Origin: Basidiobolus meristosporus CBS 931.73
Lineage: Eukaryota; Basidiobolomycota; Basidiobolomycetes; Basidiobolales; Basidiobolaceae
Direction: 5' to 3'
Length of the DNA: 64,000 nt
Assembly (NCBI GenBank): GCA_002104905.1
Contig: MCFE01000406.1
Location: 1-64,000, forward strand
The notes beneath the pieces are model-generated. The model was not told the DNA's origin, ran no database searches, and saw nothing but the letters and a program-made list of their open reading frames with translations. Each line of letters begins with the position of its first letter. Position 1 is the stretch's first letter. This document shows, piece by piece, positions 1-12,794 of this stretch. A program made the translations under genes and the position numbers.

Positions 1-272
1 GTTGACTCATCTGGTGCTGTCTCATTTTCACGAGTTGATACGATGGGTTCTTTCCGGCTGATCTTCTCAACTCCATCTCTCAACATTCCTAAATTTGTCT
101 AGAGAAAAGTCAGAACAATTTGTGATAGAAACTTCATATGAGAGAATAGTCCGACCGAGATGCTTTCACCCATTTTACTGATTATCCCTGCCAGGGAATT
201 ACTTGAGTTGACGCAAGATTGAAGTTCAGCCTCTTGGGTAAGTATTAATTGCTCTGTAGAAAGGTCACTCAT
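1..272 (-). CDS. Small coiled-coil protein, DASH subunit Dad2-like (partial at left edge)
   Basis: Reads leftwards off the window edge, so the 3' end is missing. The model has exons 272-156 and 98-1 joined across a 57-bp intron (155-99), frame kept. The visible 71 residues start MSDLSTEQLILTQEAELQ and are predicted helical. The stretch from EAELQ through SLAGIISKMGE to LGMLRDGVE resembles the helical core of DASH (Dam1) complex subunit Dad2, which helps couple kinetochores to spindle microtubules. The GTCGGA donor is weak and the typical Dad2 C-terminal motif would lie outside the window. It could be another short coiled-coil protein or chance. Confidence 0.33.
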
Positions 273-895
273 TACGGTGGACACACTGAGGTGAATTGTA
301 CAAAATAAAGATCTACATGAGTCAAGCACAGGAAATGTGGATTATTTAAACTTTGTGAGAATCACCACAGCGTACAGGCGTCGCAAAGTGTATTGGTGTT
401 TGTACTAGCATTGCATTATATACCAGTCATCATTGATGCGTAGCTTACATCACGCAGTCATGATTGTGGGCTATAAAGTACCGATACCTACCGTAACTCC
501 ACATGGGCTGCACTAAGAGATAGAGAGGGGCAATAGCCTCAGAGGTCTTGGCCTTATGACGTGAAGCCTGATGTAGTGATTATGAGATTTTCATCATGCA
601 CTGTGTGAGTAAATATAAACCACTTTCTAAACATGCAAAGTTTTAGAACAATTCAGAAAGTTATATGTCGTGCAATAATGTCTAGAAGCAGAGTAGTGTC
701 ATACAGACAGGAATGGTCTATATAAGGAAGTTTCGTTGAAATGAGCTTATGCCTTAAGCAGCCTACTTCAATACCTAATACTGAAGTCATGTATATTGCT
801 ACTATTTTAAAGAGAGTGGATGTATTTGCGATGTTGAATTCTATCTGATCAAACATTCCCAACCCTACATTTTATTTGCTACCAACTTTGTGACC
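273..895. other. Intergenic, divergent 5' region
   Basis: Lies between the start of the left-edge gene (minus) and the CsbD-like gene (plus), so it should hold both promoters. I see no open frame, RNA gene or repeat I can support. Confidence 0.5.
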
Positions 896-1302
896 ATGAG
901 GAACTCTTCTGCAGAATATCTCCTTCATTCAGATGCGGACAGGGATTCAATTCAAGAGCCTCACATTGATAAGCATTACTCCAAGAAAGATACTATCTCA
1001 GGGCTCAAAGATAAAATGAGTGGTTCGATTACGGTGTGTAACTGGTGTTACTGCAATTAACTTTTTTGCTCAGTCCCTAACCATCAAATTAGTCTAGCGT
1101 CGGGTCGATTCTTGGTAACGACACTATGAAGAAGAATGGGGAAGTTAAAATTAGCAAAGGAGAGGGGAAACTAAAGCAATGTGGAATGAACCCTAAATTG
1201 CCAGATGGTAATCATGATGGCTGCCAAAAATTAGGCCCCGAGGATGACTTTCATGTGTACTATACATGCAGTGGAAGACCCAATCCAGGTGACATGGCTT
1301 AG
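896..1302 (+). CDS. CsbD-like small stress protein
   Basis: Two exons, 896-1033 and 1093-1302, joined in phase 0 across a 59-bp GT-AG intron give 115 residues. Each exon is below 60 codons, so the gene is easily missed. The core combines exon 1 (SGLKDKMSGSIT) with exon 2 (VGSILGNDTMKKNGEVK, then KGEGKLKQ). This matches the CsbD family pattern of G..K...G...GN...M...GE...KG.G..K. CsbD proteins are small hydrophilic proteins of bacteria and fungi, often stress-induced; their biochemical role is unknown. The C-terminal ~45 residues with four cysteines and a DGNHDGCQK segment are not part of the usual domain. The intron fits well in length and the 3' site is AAATTAG. A nearer acceptor (CTCAG at 1071-1075) would break the motif frame. 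Confidence 0.62.
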
Positions 1303-1439
1303 AAATGGAGTTAACAGTAGTGATGAATACTCGTTGGTAAGATATCACCGGAGAATAATTCCAATTCAGGAATTGGTTTTCTCACAAACAAACTAACAAA
1401 ATAACGCAGAATTGTAGAAACACCCAAAAGGTATAAATG

Positions 1440-2890
1440 TAAAGCTGTTTAAAAGCCCCAAACTTTGCATACATTATCCTGGAACCTCACCCAGTGAATT
1501 GATAGCATTTTTTTGATTAAATGCCACAAAAATATATAGGCTAAATTTCAACTAAATAAGCCAACGATGAATACCACCTCTTGAATAATAAAAACAGATT
1601 AATTGAATGTAAAAGTAGTACCTATACTTTTACATAGTCTTGGAAAAACAAACGCGTAAAATACGTTTAGGAAGGTCTTAAGAACATGTGTGCAAAGTTT
1701 GGGGTTGTTTGGACAACTTATCAATTTTTCATGTTCTGGGTACCTGATGTTTGTTGTAAAAATTCGTAATTGCACCTAACTATTCACCTAACTTAGTCAC
1801 TTAGATCATTACCTTCAAACCCTAGAGAATACTGACCAAATTCCTTGTCGAGATTTACTTAGAATATTTACCCAGAACATGAATATTCTCAAAGTTGCCC
1901 AAACAGCCCCAAACTTTGCACACATGTTCTTGGGACCTTCCTAAGCCTATTCTATGTGTTTGTTATGCCAAGACCATGTAAAAGTATAAATACTACTTTT
2001 ACATTCAATAAATCATTAAGTGAAAACCACATAATATACTTGTTCTCCCAATCACTTCCAATATCTCCAAAACTCTTGCAACAATATTTTGGTGAATTAT
2101 TCAATTGGTAAATCCTAACAAGGAATTTGGGCAGAATTCTCTGATTTTTAGACCATGATCTAGGTGACTAAGTTAAGAGAATATTTAGGTGAAATACAAA
2201 ATTTACTACAGGGACCACATGCAAATCTCTATATCCTGAGGACATGAAGTATGCAAGAGTAATGAGGCACTATCAAATTAAAATGTATTATTCTCAGTAA
2301 CAACTGTATAGCAAGTAAAATGGGAATCTGGAATTGGTTTGGGATTATTACAAAGTTTGAGTGAAACTCAAATCTAATCTTGAATCCAAAGCTTTAGTGA
2401 AAGCAATTATGTATGGGAAGTTTGTTGAATTGGTGTGATAAGTGGAGTGAGGCTCTTGTTATCATCAAGCAACATGAGTATGACTAGACTGTGTGGGATC
2501 TTACAAGACTTACCAAGTGCTTAAGAGCATCATTTCCATTGTTGAGGTTATTGTAAGTACTCAGTTAACACTTGAACCATTCATATGCCTTAAGATCTAT
2601 TTAGCTTATCGCTAAATTATGAATTATTTACTTATAATTTGGTTCGTAAGCTAATTCTTGGAATTAGTGAAGGCCTGGATATTATCAAAATTTTCAAACT
2701 CGCCCAAAAGCCCCCAAACTTTCCACACAACTTCTTGGGACCTTTCTTAAAGCATTCTTATCATCGGCTTCACTAAGTTCTCCTAGAAGTGTGTATATTT
2801 TATTTGAACTCAATAAAACAAGTGAATATCATGTAGTTCTTCTAGTTCTCCAAATCACTTCCAATACTGCCTAGAATCTTACAGTAGAAG
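1440..2890. repeat. Cluster of dispersed AT-rich repeat copies in both orientations
   Basis: A block containing GCCCCAAACTTTGCACAC followed by TTCTTGGGACCTT recurs. A short copy lies near 1447-1500 (+), a reverse-complement copy near 1606-1740, and forward copies near 1870-2090 and 2690-2890. A second block at 1775-1860 recurs as reverse complement at about 2110-2200. Copies are diverged, perhaps 70-90% identical over 50-200 bp by eye, with no coding potential. This looks like a decayed non-autonomous element family or solo-LTR fragments; I cannot see intact ends or target duplications. Confidence 0.6.
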
Positions 2891-5711
2891 TGAGATTTGT
2901 GAGACAAGAATGTGTGAGGTGTACAATAAAATTTTGTCAGAGATTGATTAAACCTCATTGCATTTGCTATCAGTTTTCATATCTCTACTTTCCAACACCA
3001 TGCAGTAATATGCTCTGGGAATTTTTTCCCGACTTTTAAAAAGCCGTCACAATTTGTTGGTACCAGGTGTTGTTAAAATATATCTATGCTGTTTTTACGT
3101 GATAAATCACAAACCCCCGTAAGTCTTTCGTCATTTCCAGATTCGCCTTGCAGCGTGAGTGCTGGGAAGTTTTTTGATAACTTTACAGAGGGCCTCAGTG
3201 TATAAGTATTTTCTTAAACAAAGGTGTATTATTAATTATTGTCAATTTTCTGGTAATCTGGAGCATTTGTACTTGTCATTAATTTTCAAGTGGCTTGCCA
3301 ATAATGATTGAAAGCCTCTAAGCCTGATATGCCATATGAGCATCTGTGGTAATCTTATTAAACTATGTAGGCTAATGTGCACTTACATTAATAGCCTAAT
3401 CTATAGATTTCATGTATCCACCACTGTTGCTTACTAACAAAGCTAATGGTAGTACATGACCATAGTGGTACTAAATTGGTGAGTGTGAGAGAGAAACTCG
3501 ATGTCAACGTTTCATCATTTTTGAAAGATGCCGCATTTTTCAAGTAGCTCCCAACTTGCAAAAACGCATAATTGCCAGTGCTAAACGGCGTTAAATGCAT
3601 GTTTTTCATCTTGTCATATAGCTATTCATGTTGCGCAGGCTAGATCGCTGAAGCAGATATCAAAGCTGAACCTTGAAACAGTTCATACTTGCAGTTCTTC
3701 GATGAACATGGAATTTGCTGTTTCAAAAATGCCGGTAAAAGGGCTATAAATAAGTGTTGGAATAGTCACAAGCGGAAGGTATTCTCAAATTACTGCCACG
3801 TTGAACCTGGATTTAGCGTAATCAGATGACCTACTATACACAAAATACTATGTTCAGCTGACTGCATCCATAGGTAACTAATACACAAAACTCCCCAACG
3901 GACAGGGATGTTTGTATGTCATATGGATCTCTGATTGTTTTATCATTTGAAACCAATGTTTCTATTTATTGGATGAAACTGAAAGCAAATGCTGGGTGAA
4001 CGTAGCTGTCGTAGACCGTCTACACGACGGAACTTTTGAGGATGCATCATATTACCAGTGCTTACTGCTCCCTAATTTCAAAACACATGACGGTAGAGTA
4101 TGTAATTAATACTGGGGTCTCTCAAACAGCTGTTGGGTACTAGGGACACCACCCTCATAAGAAAGCATTGGTCTGAGAATCGGCATGAGCTGCTTTCTTG
4201 AATGATGTGCTCTGCTCCATACAATGAATACCTAATTTAAATGACAGGGTTTGCAGAAAAGCACCTGAGTGGTGGTTTGCATTCCCTAATAGAACGCAAA
4301 TTTCTATCGCTTAGAGTATTCTCTCAGACAATATCCGAGCAATATATTTGGTTTAAGATAAAGTAAGCTTGGTTCGATATTGAGAATACCCATCCACTAA
4401 TACCCACAGCCTGCTGGGTTGCGCAAGAAATATTTCCATAGCCGTGAACAGACAAAGACATCAAACGGTTATACTGAAACCTGGCAACGCTACAAATCTG
4501 GCACACAATGACATCATAATGCCTTGACATTTCCTATTTTATAGTTGAGTTCTCCACCGAGGATTTGCTCACCAAATATGATGAAGCTGAAACTTGCTCA
4601 TATGAGTCGAAATCACTGAATATGTCCAATCTGTTCCTACTCATCAACCAAGCACTGGCCTATCGAGTGCCGATTGAGACGTAGCATTTCGGGTGTGTTG
4701 CCTTGATCCTTCTCGATACGGATCGAAATGGCAAGTTCTCACAGCGAATTTGATCGCCTTGATTGGGTGGTGTATGCGTCGTACGCCATTACTGCTTCGT
4801 CCCCAGATCGTGAATCTGGTGCAAACAGAAATCGCTCCTCCCCCCCAAAAACAATCAATTTGTAGATGAACAGGCTCACATGAACGATATCCCAGCCCCT
4901 AAGATCCATATCATGCTCTTACGAATACGTAACTCACATGAATCTTTTTTGCTGACCCGCACTCGCCATACCCCCTTTCCGTACATTGCTTCTAGTTACT
5001 GCGTTCCATCCGTACTCTATTCAGGGAAAGAGCACCGAGGCTATAGCCTGAACTAATCATGACTTGGCGTATGGATTTTCTAGAGTGATATTTGGACATT
5101 TCTAGCCGAAGTGTGGTACATATATGGAAGTTGGAGCGGATCGTATTCTTTTACTCAGTTGTTCGACTGCTTTAAATAACTGAATGTAGCCATTATTGAT
5201 TACAAATATAGACTATGTGCAAAATTTGTATTGCAGCTCATTGACAATAAAGTTTAACTACAGGCCATACATTCAACAAACTGGTTATTAAATTATCCGC
5301 CGAACAGAGTGATCTGAATTGCCATGAAAGTCATCCATATTAGGATGTCATCATTACCATCTTGTGCATAGGATTCAACCAGTACTTGGGCCTGTCCTTA
5401 CCCTTTTTTTGCATGTTGATTTGAGAAGGCTTTGTAAAGTTACTTCGATTAATTCAAAATATTCCGTTTCTACCCCAGTAGCCTCTTTTGTTACTTTTCT
5501 ACCCAACTACTCCGTGATATTTTTCTGATAGAAGAGTCTGGCTCTCACTCTAAACCTTCATATCGAGTGCTAATATTTCATAACACTCATACGGGTTATT
5601 TGTGTAAATTAATCCTTCCGAGTAGAGTAATCCTATCTTTATACCTCTTCAAAACTTACACACATTATCGTAAATCCGGTTTGCCACAACTTTGAAATCC
5701 ACTCTTCTATA
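2891..5711. other. Long gene-free stretch upstream of the histidine kinase
   Basis: AT-rich, with only short random open frames. The last several hundred bases should contain the histidine kinase promoter and 5' leader. I see no convincing exon, RNA gene or element. Confidence 0.5.
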
Positions 5712-8700
5712 ATGACAACAGATTTCCTACGATGTGTGGAAACTGTACTGACCTCCATGACTCGGGGTAATCTTCAAAACCACTCTATTGTAAACGCTGG
5801 CACCACTGCCTTGGAGAAGCAAGTAGAACTCGCTCTACTGCAGGTGATACAGCGCCAGAGTCACCTCGAGAATCAAGTAGAAAGGTACCAACAATTACTT
5901 GGCCACAGTTTGGATATGGAAATGTCTACTGCAGATGGCACCTCTCACGGGTTTTTAGCACTGGAAGCAGCTCAATTAGCCAAGGACAGCACTGATATAC
6001 ATGCTAGTCTAAGGCAAGCTGAGCAAATTGCCTTTCTTCCACACACACAGTATTCAGCTTTCTTTCCCAATCCTGAGGACCCCATATATTCCACTTCCTT
6101 TCCTGGTGAACATTCGGAACAAATCAAAGGTTGTATCGAAGAGTGTACTAGTGTGGCGGTCGCCATCACTAACGGAGACCTTTCCCAACGTGCTACTTGC
6201 CAGAAGTTATCTGGACCAGCTTTGAAATTGCAAACTGCCATGAACAACATGGCTGAGAAATTAGAAACACTCTCCGCAGAGGTACTTCACGTGCAGCATG
6301 AAATGGCCGAGATGGGGAAGTTGCGTATTCAAAGTGAAACTGAGAACTGGAGTGGCTCTTGGAAGGAAATCATGATCAATATCAATCGAGTGGCTGCTAC
6401 ACACTCAGCACAGGTTCGTGATATTGCGGAAGTATGTACATCGGTAGCTCAAGGGGACCTTTCGAAAAAGATCACAGTCGACCTCAAAGGCGAAACGTTA
6501 TTGCTGAAAAATACTATCAACACGATGGTCGATCAATTGAATTCGTTTGCCTCGGAGGTAACCCGTGTTGCTCATGAAGTCGGTACTGAGGGAAAACTGG
6601 GAGTTCAAGCGGATGTCCCAGAAGTCGGTGGAACATGGAAATTACTAACAGACAATGTTAACCTTATGGCATCCAATCTGACGGATCAAGTTCGAGATAT
6701 TGCAAATGTTAGCAAAGCTGTGGCGAAAGGTGATCTATCGAAGAAGGTTACTGTGAATGTTAAAGGAGAAATGCACGGGCTAAAGACCACGATAAATACT
6801 ATGGTCGATCAGCTGCAAACATTTGCCACTGAAGTAACTCGAGTGTCACTTGAGGTAGGAACTGAAGGAAAACTTGGAGGACAAGCGGTGGTCAAAGACG
6901 TCGGAGGCACTTGGAAGGACCTCACCGACAATGTAAACTTGATGGCCTCCAACCTTACCGATCAGGTGCGAGATATCGCTAACGTGAGCAAAGCCATTTC
7001 CGTTGGTGATTTGTCAAAGAAGATCACAGTGGATGTCAAAGGAGAGATCTATGAGCTGAAGACGACGATCAATACTATGGTGGACCAGCTGCAGACGTTT
7101 GCATCGGAGGTGACTCGAGTAGCTCGAGAAGTCGGGACTGAAGGAAAGCTCGGAGGACAAGCAGTAGTCAAGGATGTTGGTGGTACATGGAAAGATCTTA
7201 CTGATCATGTAAACATGATGGCTTCCAATCTTACAAATCAGGTTCGAGATATTGCGAATGTCAGTAAAGCTGTGGCGAAAGGTGATCTATCGAAGAAGGT
7301 TACCGTTGATGTCAAAGGTGAGATCAATGAAGTAAAAGTTACCATCAACACTATGGTGGACCAACTGCAGACATTTGCCTCCGAGGTAACGCGAGTGGCT
7401 CGAGAAGTAGGAACTGAAGGAAAGCTTGGAGGACAAGCGGTGGTCAAAGACGTCGGAGGCACTTGGAAGGACCTCACAGACAACGTAAACTTGATGGCCT
7501 CCAACCTTACCGATCAGGTGCGAGATATCGCTAACGTGAGCAAAGCCATTTCCGTTGGTGATTTGTCAAAGAAGATCACAGTGGATGTCAAAGGAGAGAT
7601 CTATGAGCTGAAGACGACGATCAATACTATGGTGGACCAGCTGCAGACGTTTGCATCGGAGGTGACTCGAGTAGCTCGAGAAGTCGGGACCGAAGGAAAG
7701 CTCGGAGGACAAGCAGTAGTCAAGGATGTTGGTGGTACATGGAAAGATCTTACTGATCATGTAAACATGATGGCTTCCAATCTCACTGCCCAAGTACGAG
7801 ATATTGCTCATGTTAGTAAAGCAATTTCAGTCGGGGATTTATCAAAGAAGGTTACCGTTGATGTCAAAGGTGAGATAAATGAACTCAAGATGACGATTAA
7901 TACGATGGTTGATCAGCTGCAAACATTTGCGTCTGAGGTAACGCGAGTAGCTCGAGAAGTAGGCACCGAGGGGAGACTTGGAGGTCAAGCAGTTGTCAAA
8001 GACGTTGGTGGAACCTGGAAAGACCTCACCGACAATGTGAACATGATGGCATCGAATCTTACAAATCAAGTTCGAGATATAGCAAATGTGAGCAAAGCAG
8101 TTGCCCGAGGCGATCTCTCCAAGAAAGTAACAGTGAACGTCAAAGGCGAAATGCTAGATCTAAAGAATACTATCAATACAATGGTGGTACAGTTACAGAC
8201 GTTTGCTTCAGAAGTTACGCGTGTGGCAAGAGAAGTAGGAACCGAAGGCAAACTAGGAGGTCAAGCAGTCGTCAAGGATGTTGGTGGTACATGGAAAGAT
8301 CTTACCGAAAACGTCAACATGATGGCATCCAATCTTACAAACCAGGTTCGAGATATTGCGAATGTCAGTAAAGCTGTGGCGAAAGGTGATCTATCGAAGA
8401 AGGTTACTGTGAATGTTAAAGGAGAGATCAATGAGCTCAAAATGACAATCAACACTATGGTGGACCAACTGCAGACATTTGCCTCCGAGGTAACGCGAGT
8501 GGCTCGAGAAGTAGGAACTGAAGGAAAGCTTGGAGGACAAGCGGTGGTCAAAGACGTCGGAGGCACTTGGAAGGACCTCACAGACAACGTAAACTTGATG
8601 GCCTCCAACCTTACCGATCAGGTGCGAGATATCGCTAACGTGAGCAAAGCCATTTCCGTTGGTGATTTGTCAAAGAAGATCACAGTGGATGTCAAAGGAG

Positions 8701-11700
8701 AGATCTATGAGCTGAAGACGACGATCAATACTATGGTGGACCAGCTGCAGACGTTTGCATCGGAGGTGACTCGAGTAGCTCGAGAAGTCGGGACTGAAGG
8801 AAAGCTCGGAGGACAAGCAGTAGTCAAGGATGTTGGTGGTACATGGAAGGTCCTCACAGATAATGTCAACTTAATGGCATCCAATCTCACTGGCCAAGTA
8901 CGAGATATTGCGAATGTCAGCAAAGCTGTAGCCCGTGGTGATTTATCAAAGAAAGTTACGGTAAATGTCAAAGGTGAAATGCTCGAACTCAAAAACACTA
9001 TCAACACCATGGTTGATCAGCTGCAAACATTTGCGTCTGAGGTAACGCGAGTAGCCCGAGAGGTCGGTACTCAAGGAAAGCTTGGAGGACAAGCGGTGGT
9101 CAAAGACGTCGGAGGCACTTGGAAGGACCTCACCGACAATGTGAACATGATGGCATCGAATCTTACAAATCAGGTGCGAGATATAGCAAATGTTAGCAAG
9201 GCTGTCGCCAAAGGGGACCTTTCTAAAAAGGTTACAGTGGACGTCAAAGGCGAAATCAAAGAGCTGAAGGTTACGATCAATACTATGGTGGATCAACTGC
9301 AAACCTTTGCTTCGGAAGTCACGCGTGTGGCCAGAGAAGTCGGAACTGAAGGAAAGCTCGGCGGACAGGCTGTTGTTACTGACGTTGGAGGTACTTGGAA
9401 AGACCTAACCGAAAACGTCAATATGATGGCCTGGAATCTGACAAGTCAAGTTCGTGATATCGCCAACGTTAGCAAAGCCGTCGCAACTGGTGATCTGTCT
9501 AAAAAGGTCACAGTCAATGTCAAAGGAGAGATACTGGATCTCAAATTAACCATCAATACTATGGTGGATCAGCTACGTACCTTCGCAGCAGAAGTGACTC
9601 GTGTAGCGAGAGAAGTCGGTACAGAAGGTAAACTAGGAGGTCAAGCTGTCGTTAAGGACGTTGGTGGAACTTGGAAAGACTTGACTGAGAATGTAAATAT
9701 GATGGCATCGAATCTGACAGCTCAAGTTCGAGATATAGCAAATGTCAGTAAAGCTGTAGCCCAGGGTGATCTCTCTAAGAAAATTACTGTCAACGTCAAA
9801 GGAGAAATGCTGGATCTCAAAAACACAATCAACACAATGGTCGACCAATTACAGACATTTGCTACCGAAGTCACAAGAGTCTCACTCGAAGTTGGAACCG
9901 AGGGTAAACTAGGAGGTCAAGCAATCGTTAAAGATGTTGCTGGAGTATGGAAAGAGCTCACTGATAATGTGAATATCATGGCTGAGAATCTTACGGGACA
10001 AGTAAGATCGATTGCCGAAGTGACCACGGCAGTGGCATGTGGTGATTTATCCAAGAAGATTAATGTGGACGTCAAAGGAGAAATCTATGAGCTGAAAACA
10101 ACTGTTAACTCTATGGTAGATCAACTTCGAACGTTTGCTGCTGAAGTCACTCGCGTTGCTAGAGAGGTAGGAACTGAAGGTAGGCTTGGTGGTCAAGCCG
10201 TCGTCAAAGACGTTGGAGGAACTTGGAAAGACCTAACCGATAATGTCAACTTGATGGCTTCCAATCTAACGAATCAAGTTCGTGATATCGCCAATGTTAG
10301 CAAATCGATTGTACGTGGCGACCTATCAACCAAAGTTACCGTCAATGTCAAAGGTGAAATGCTAGACCTCAAAGATACAATCAATACTATGGTCGACCAG
10401 CTGCAAACATTTGCTACCGAAGTCACCAGAGTTTCATTGGAAGTGGGGACTGAAGGCAAATTAGGCGGTCAGGCAGTTGTAAAAGATGTTGCTGGTGTAT
10501 GGAAAAATCTCACTGATAATGTGAATACAATGGCTGCCAATCTTACTGGACAGGTTCGCTCAATCGCCGCCGTTACAACTGCAGTCGCGCGAGGAGATTT
10601 GTCGAAGAAAATTTCAATTAACGTAAAGGGCGAGATCCTGGAATTAAAAGACACCGTTAATTCCATGGTTGACCAGTTGCGTACTTTCGCTGCTGAGGTT
10701 ACCCGTGTGGCGCGCGAGGTTGGAACTGAGGGTAAATTGGGGGGACAGGCCGTTGTCAAAGATGTCGACGGAACCTGGAAGGATCTAACTGACAATGTCA
10801 ATTTGATGGCCTCCAACCTAACCGCACAAGTACGTGACATCGCTAATGTCAGTAAAGCCGTCGCTTGTGGTGATCTCTCGAAGAAAGTAACGGTGAATGT
10901 AAAGGGCGAAATGTTGGATCTGAAGAGTACTATTAATACCATGGTAGATCAACTCAACTTGTTTGCCGCTGAAGTAACCAGAGTTGCCCGAGAAGTAGGA
11001 ACAGAAGGAAACCTCGGAGCTCAAGCCCAGGTCAACGATGTCCTAGGCATTTGGCAAGAAATCACAAACAACGTGAATACAATGGCGGCTAATCTAACTA
11101 CCCAAGTTCGAGCCTTTGCTCAGATCTCTGCAGCAGCTACTGATGGTGATTTCACCAGGTATATTACTGTTGAGGCGTCTGGTGAGATGGACTCTTTGAA
11201 GACGAAAATCAACCAGATGGTCTATAATCTTCGTGAGAGCATCCAACGAAACTTGGCTGCTAGGGAGGCTGCGGAACTGGCGAATAGAGCAAAAAGCGAG
11301 TTTTTAGCCAATATGTCGCATGAGATTCGTACTCCTATGAACGGCATCATTGGAATGACAGTGCTGACACTAGAATCCGATCTTACTCGCCAGCAGAGAG
11401 AAAATCTTACTATCGTAAGCCAATTAGCCAACTCTCTATTGACAATTATCGACGACATCCTGGATATTTCCAAAATCGAGGCTGGAAAGCTTGTCGTTGA
11501 GCAAATCTCATTCTCCTTAAGAAATTCGATGTTCAGCGTACTCAAGACTCTGGCAGTTAAAGCTCATCAAAAGCGGTTAGACCTCATCTATGATATCGAT
11601 AAGGATATTCCCGATCAGCTTATCGGGGATCCTCTTAGGTTACGGCAAGTTATCACAAACTTGGTGGGAAATGCCATCAAGTTTACCACCGAAGGACAGG

Positions 11701-12794
11701 TGATATTACAAGCCACTGTCAAGGAGATAACCGATGGAAATGTGATCTTGACCTTTTGCGTAAGCGATACCGGAATTGGTATTCAAAGCGACAAATTCAA
11801 CTTGATTTTCGATACCTTTTCGCAAGCCGACGGCTCAACCACTCGAAAATATGGCGGCACTGGACTGGGCCTTTCTATTTCCAAGCAACTTGTCCAACTC
11901 ATGGGCGGTGACCTTTGGGTCAATAGCGTTTATGGTGAAGGAAGTGATTTCTATTTCACCATTCTATTCAAACGTGGTGCGATGTCACTAGATCTCCTGG
12001 AGCAGCGCATTACAATGTTCCGTAAGAGATATGTCCTATTCTTAAACACAAAGAATCACCCCGACAGTGATGAGGTGCTTTGCATGCTCAAAGGGCTACA
12101 TTTGAGGCCTGTTAAGGTCTCTTCCGTCAAAGAAGCTGTAGAGATTGCTAGCTCCTCGAAACCGGATACTCCTCTATTTGAAATGGTTATCGTAGACGAC
12201 TTGTCGGATGTCGAAAGAATCCGCACTCACCCTTGCCTACGATATGTGCCAGTAGTCCTATTGGCAATAACCATGCCGATGCAATTGAAGATGAAAAACT
12301 GTATCGATATGTTGATCACTTCATATATCAACCTGCCTGTAACTCCTCCTGAATTGACGAATGCGCTAATGCCAGCTTTGGAATCCCACATTGCGTTGAC
12401 GACTGAAACTAGTGGCAAAAACCTGAAGATCCTTCTAGCAGAAGATAACTTGGTTAATCAAAAGCTGGCTGCCAAAATACTAGAGAAGCATGGACATGAG
12501 GTGACCATTGTGTCCAATGGATTGTTAGCTGTTGAAGCGATCGAAAACCAGCGATTTGACCTGATCTTGATGGACGTTCAGATGCCGATAATGGGTGGTT
12601 TTGAAGCCACAGCACGGATTCGTGAAATGGAGCGAACCACAGGAACACATATTCCTATCATTGCCCTTACTGCGCATGCCATGATAGGAGATCGGGAGAA
12701 ATGCCTCACAGCTGGTATGGATGAGTATGTCACGAAGCCGCTGCGCTTTAATGAGCTTACCACAACTATCAACAAATTCCGTAGTATACCATAA
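5712..12794 (+). CDS. Giant group III hybrid histidine kinase with 18 HAMP-type repeats (NIK1/OS-1 family)
   Basis: Intronless, 2,360 residues, no signal peptide or membrane segment, as expected for cytosolic group III kinases that act upstream of the HOG osmostress MAP kinase pathway and are the target of fludioxonil and dicarboximide fungicides. Order: N-terminal region to about residue 140 and a partial HAMP unit. Then come 18 units of exactly 92 residues; the marker Trp is W217 in the first and W1781 in the last, 17 x 92 apart. They are followed by the H box with phospho-accepting H1870 ([11 protein letters not shown]), the ATPase domain (N box [26 protein letters not shown]), and a C-terminal receiver with D2288 in LILMDVQMP and the YVTKP lysine. 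Known fungal members have roughly 5-9 HAMP-type units and 1,000-1,400 residues. The start at 5712 precedes the conserved part and is the first in-frame ATG. Catalytic residues look intact. Confidence 0.97.
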   Translation: MTTDFLRCVETVLTSMTRGNLQNHSIVNAGTTALEKQVELALLQVIQRQSHLENQVERYQQLLGHSLDMEMSTADGTSHGFLALEAAQLAKDSTDIHASLRQAEQIAFLPHTQYSAFFPNPEDPIYSTSFPGEHSEQIKGCIEECTSVAVAITNGDLSQRATCQKLSGPALKLQTAMNNMAEKLETLSAEVLHVQHEMAEMGKLRIQSETENWSGSWKEIMININRVAATHSAQVRDIAEVCTSVAQGDLSKKITVDLKGETLLLKNTINTMVDQLNSFASEVTRVAHEVGTEGKLGVQADVPEVGGTWKLLTDNVNLMASNLTDQVRDIANVSKAVAKGDLSKKVTVNVKGEMHGLKTTINTMVDQLQTFATEVTRVSLEVGTEGKLGGQAVVKDVGGTWKDLTDNVNLMASNLTDQVRDIANVSKAISVGDLSKKITVDVKGEIYELKTTINTMVDQLQTFASEVTRVAREVGTEGKLGGQAVVKDVGGTWKDLTDHVNMMASNLTNQVRDIANVSKAVAKGDLSKKVTVDVKGEINEVKVTINTMVDQLQTFASEVTRVAREVGTEGKLGGQAVVKDVGGTWKDLTDNVNLMASNLTDQVRDIANVSKAISVGDLSKKITVDVKGEIYELKTTINTMVDQLQTFASEVTRVAREVGTEGKLGGQAVVKDVGGTWKDLTDHVNMMASNLTAQVRDIAHVSKAISVGDLSKKVTVDVKGEINELKMTINTMVDQLQTFASEVTRVAREVGTEGRLGGQAVVKDVGGTWKDLTDNVNMMASNLTNQVRDIANVSKAVARGDLSKKVTVNVKGEMLDLKNTINTMVVQLQTFASEVTRVAREVGTEGKLGGQAVVKDVGGTWKDLTENVNMMASNLTNQVRDIANVSKAVAKGDLSKKVTVNVKGEINELKMTINTMVDQLQTFASEVTRVAREVGTEGKLGGQAVVKDVGGTWKDLTDNVNLMASNLTDQVRDIANVSKAISVGDLSKKITVDVKGEIYELKTTINTMVDQLQTFASEVTRVAREVGTEGKLGGQAVVKDVGGTWKVLTDNVNLMASNLTGQVRDIANVSKAVARGDLSKKVTVNVKGEMLELKNTINTMVDQLQTFASEVTRVAREVGTQGKLGGQAVVKDVGGTWKDLTDNVNMMASNLTNQVRDIANVSKAVAKGDLSKKVTVDVKGEIKELKVTINTMVDQLQTFASEVTRVAREVGTEGKLGGQAVVTDVGGTWKDLTENVNMMAWNLTSQVRDIANVSKAVATGDLSKKVTVNVKGEILDLKLTINTMVDQLRTFAAEVTRVAREVGTEGKLGGQAVVKDVGGTWKDLTENVNMMASNLTAQVRDIANVSKAVAQGDLSKKITVNVKGEMLDLKNTINTMVDQLQTFATEVTRVSLEVGTEGKLGGQAIVKDVAGVWKELTDNVNIMAENLTGQVRSIAEVTTAVACGDLSKKINVDVKGEIYELKTTVNSMVDQLRTFAAEVTRVAREVGTEGRLGGQAVVKDVGGTWKDLTDNVNLMASNLTNQVRDIANVSKSIVRGDLSTKVTVNVKGEMLDLKDTINTMVDQLQTFATEVTRVSLEVGTEGKLGGQAVVKDVAGVWKNLTDNVNTMAANLTGQVRSIAAVTTAVARGDLSKKISINVKGEILELKDTVNSMVDQLRTFAAEVTRVAREVGTEGKLGGQAVVKDVDGTWKDLTDNVNLMASNLTAQVRDIANVSKAVACGDLSKKVTVNVKGEMLDLKSTINTMVDQLNLFAAEVTRVAREVGTEGNLGAQAQVNDVLGIWQEITNNVNTMAANLTTQVRAFAQISAAATDGDFTRYITVEASGEMDSLKTKINQMVYNLRESIQRNLAAREAAELANRAKSEFLANMSHEIRTPMNGIIGMTVLTLESDLTRQQRENLTIVSQLANSLLTIIDDILDISKIEAGKLVVEQISFSLRNSMFSVLKTLAVKAHQKRLDLIYDIDKDIPDQLIGDPLRLRQVITNLVGNAIKFTTEGQVILQATVKEITDGNVILTFCVSDTGIGIQSDKFNLIFDTFSQADGSTTRKYGGTGLGLSISKQLVQLMGGDLWVNSVYGEGSDFYFTILFKRGAMSLDLLEQRITMFRKRYVLFLNTKNHPDSDEVLCMLKGLHLRPVKVSSVKEAVEIASSSKPDTPLFEMVIVDDLSDVERIRTHPCLRYVPVVLLAITMPMQLKMKNCIDMLITSYINLPVTPPELTNALMPALESHIALTTETSGKNLKILLAEDNLVNQKLAAKILEKHGHEVTIVSNGLLAVEAIENQRFDLILMDVQMPIMGGFEATARIREMERTTGTHIPIIALTAHAMIGDREKCLTAGMDEYVTKPLRFNELTTTINKFRSIP
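6348..11315 (+). repeat. 18-unit, 276-bp tandem array encoding the HAMP repeats
   Basis: The repeat unit is 276 bp (92 codons) with no insertion or deletion in 17 successive spacings; the Trp codon recurs at 6360 + 276n through 11052. Units differ from about 99% identical to clearly diverged. Units 3, 5 and 9 (Trp codons at 6912, 7464, 8568) are almost the same at DNA level, and 7344-7744 matches 8448-8848 with one difference by my reading. The last units (14-18) are the most diverged. Each unit holds one canonical HAMP ([20 protein letters not shown] ... TINTMVDQL) and a linking helical segment. Confidence 0.95.

Noticed and set aside
7014-11024. Many open frames of 60-157 codons on the minus strand inside the histidine kinase
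   Set aside because: They recur with the 276-bp repeat and are the antisense of the HAMP units; shadow frames.
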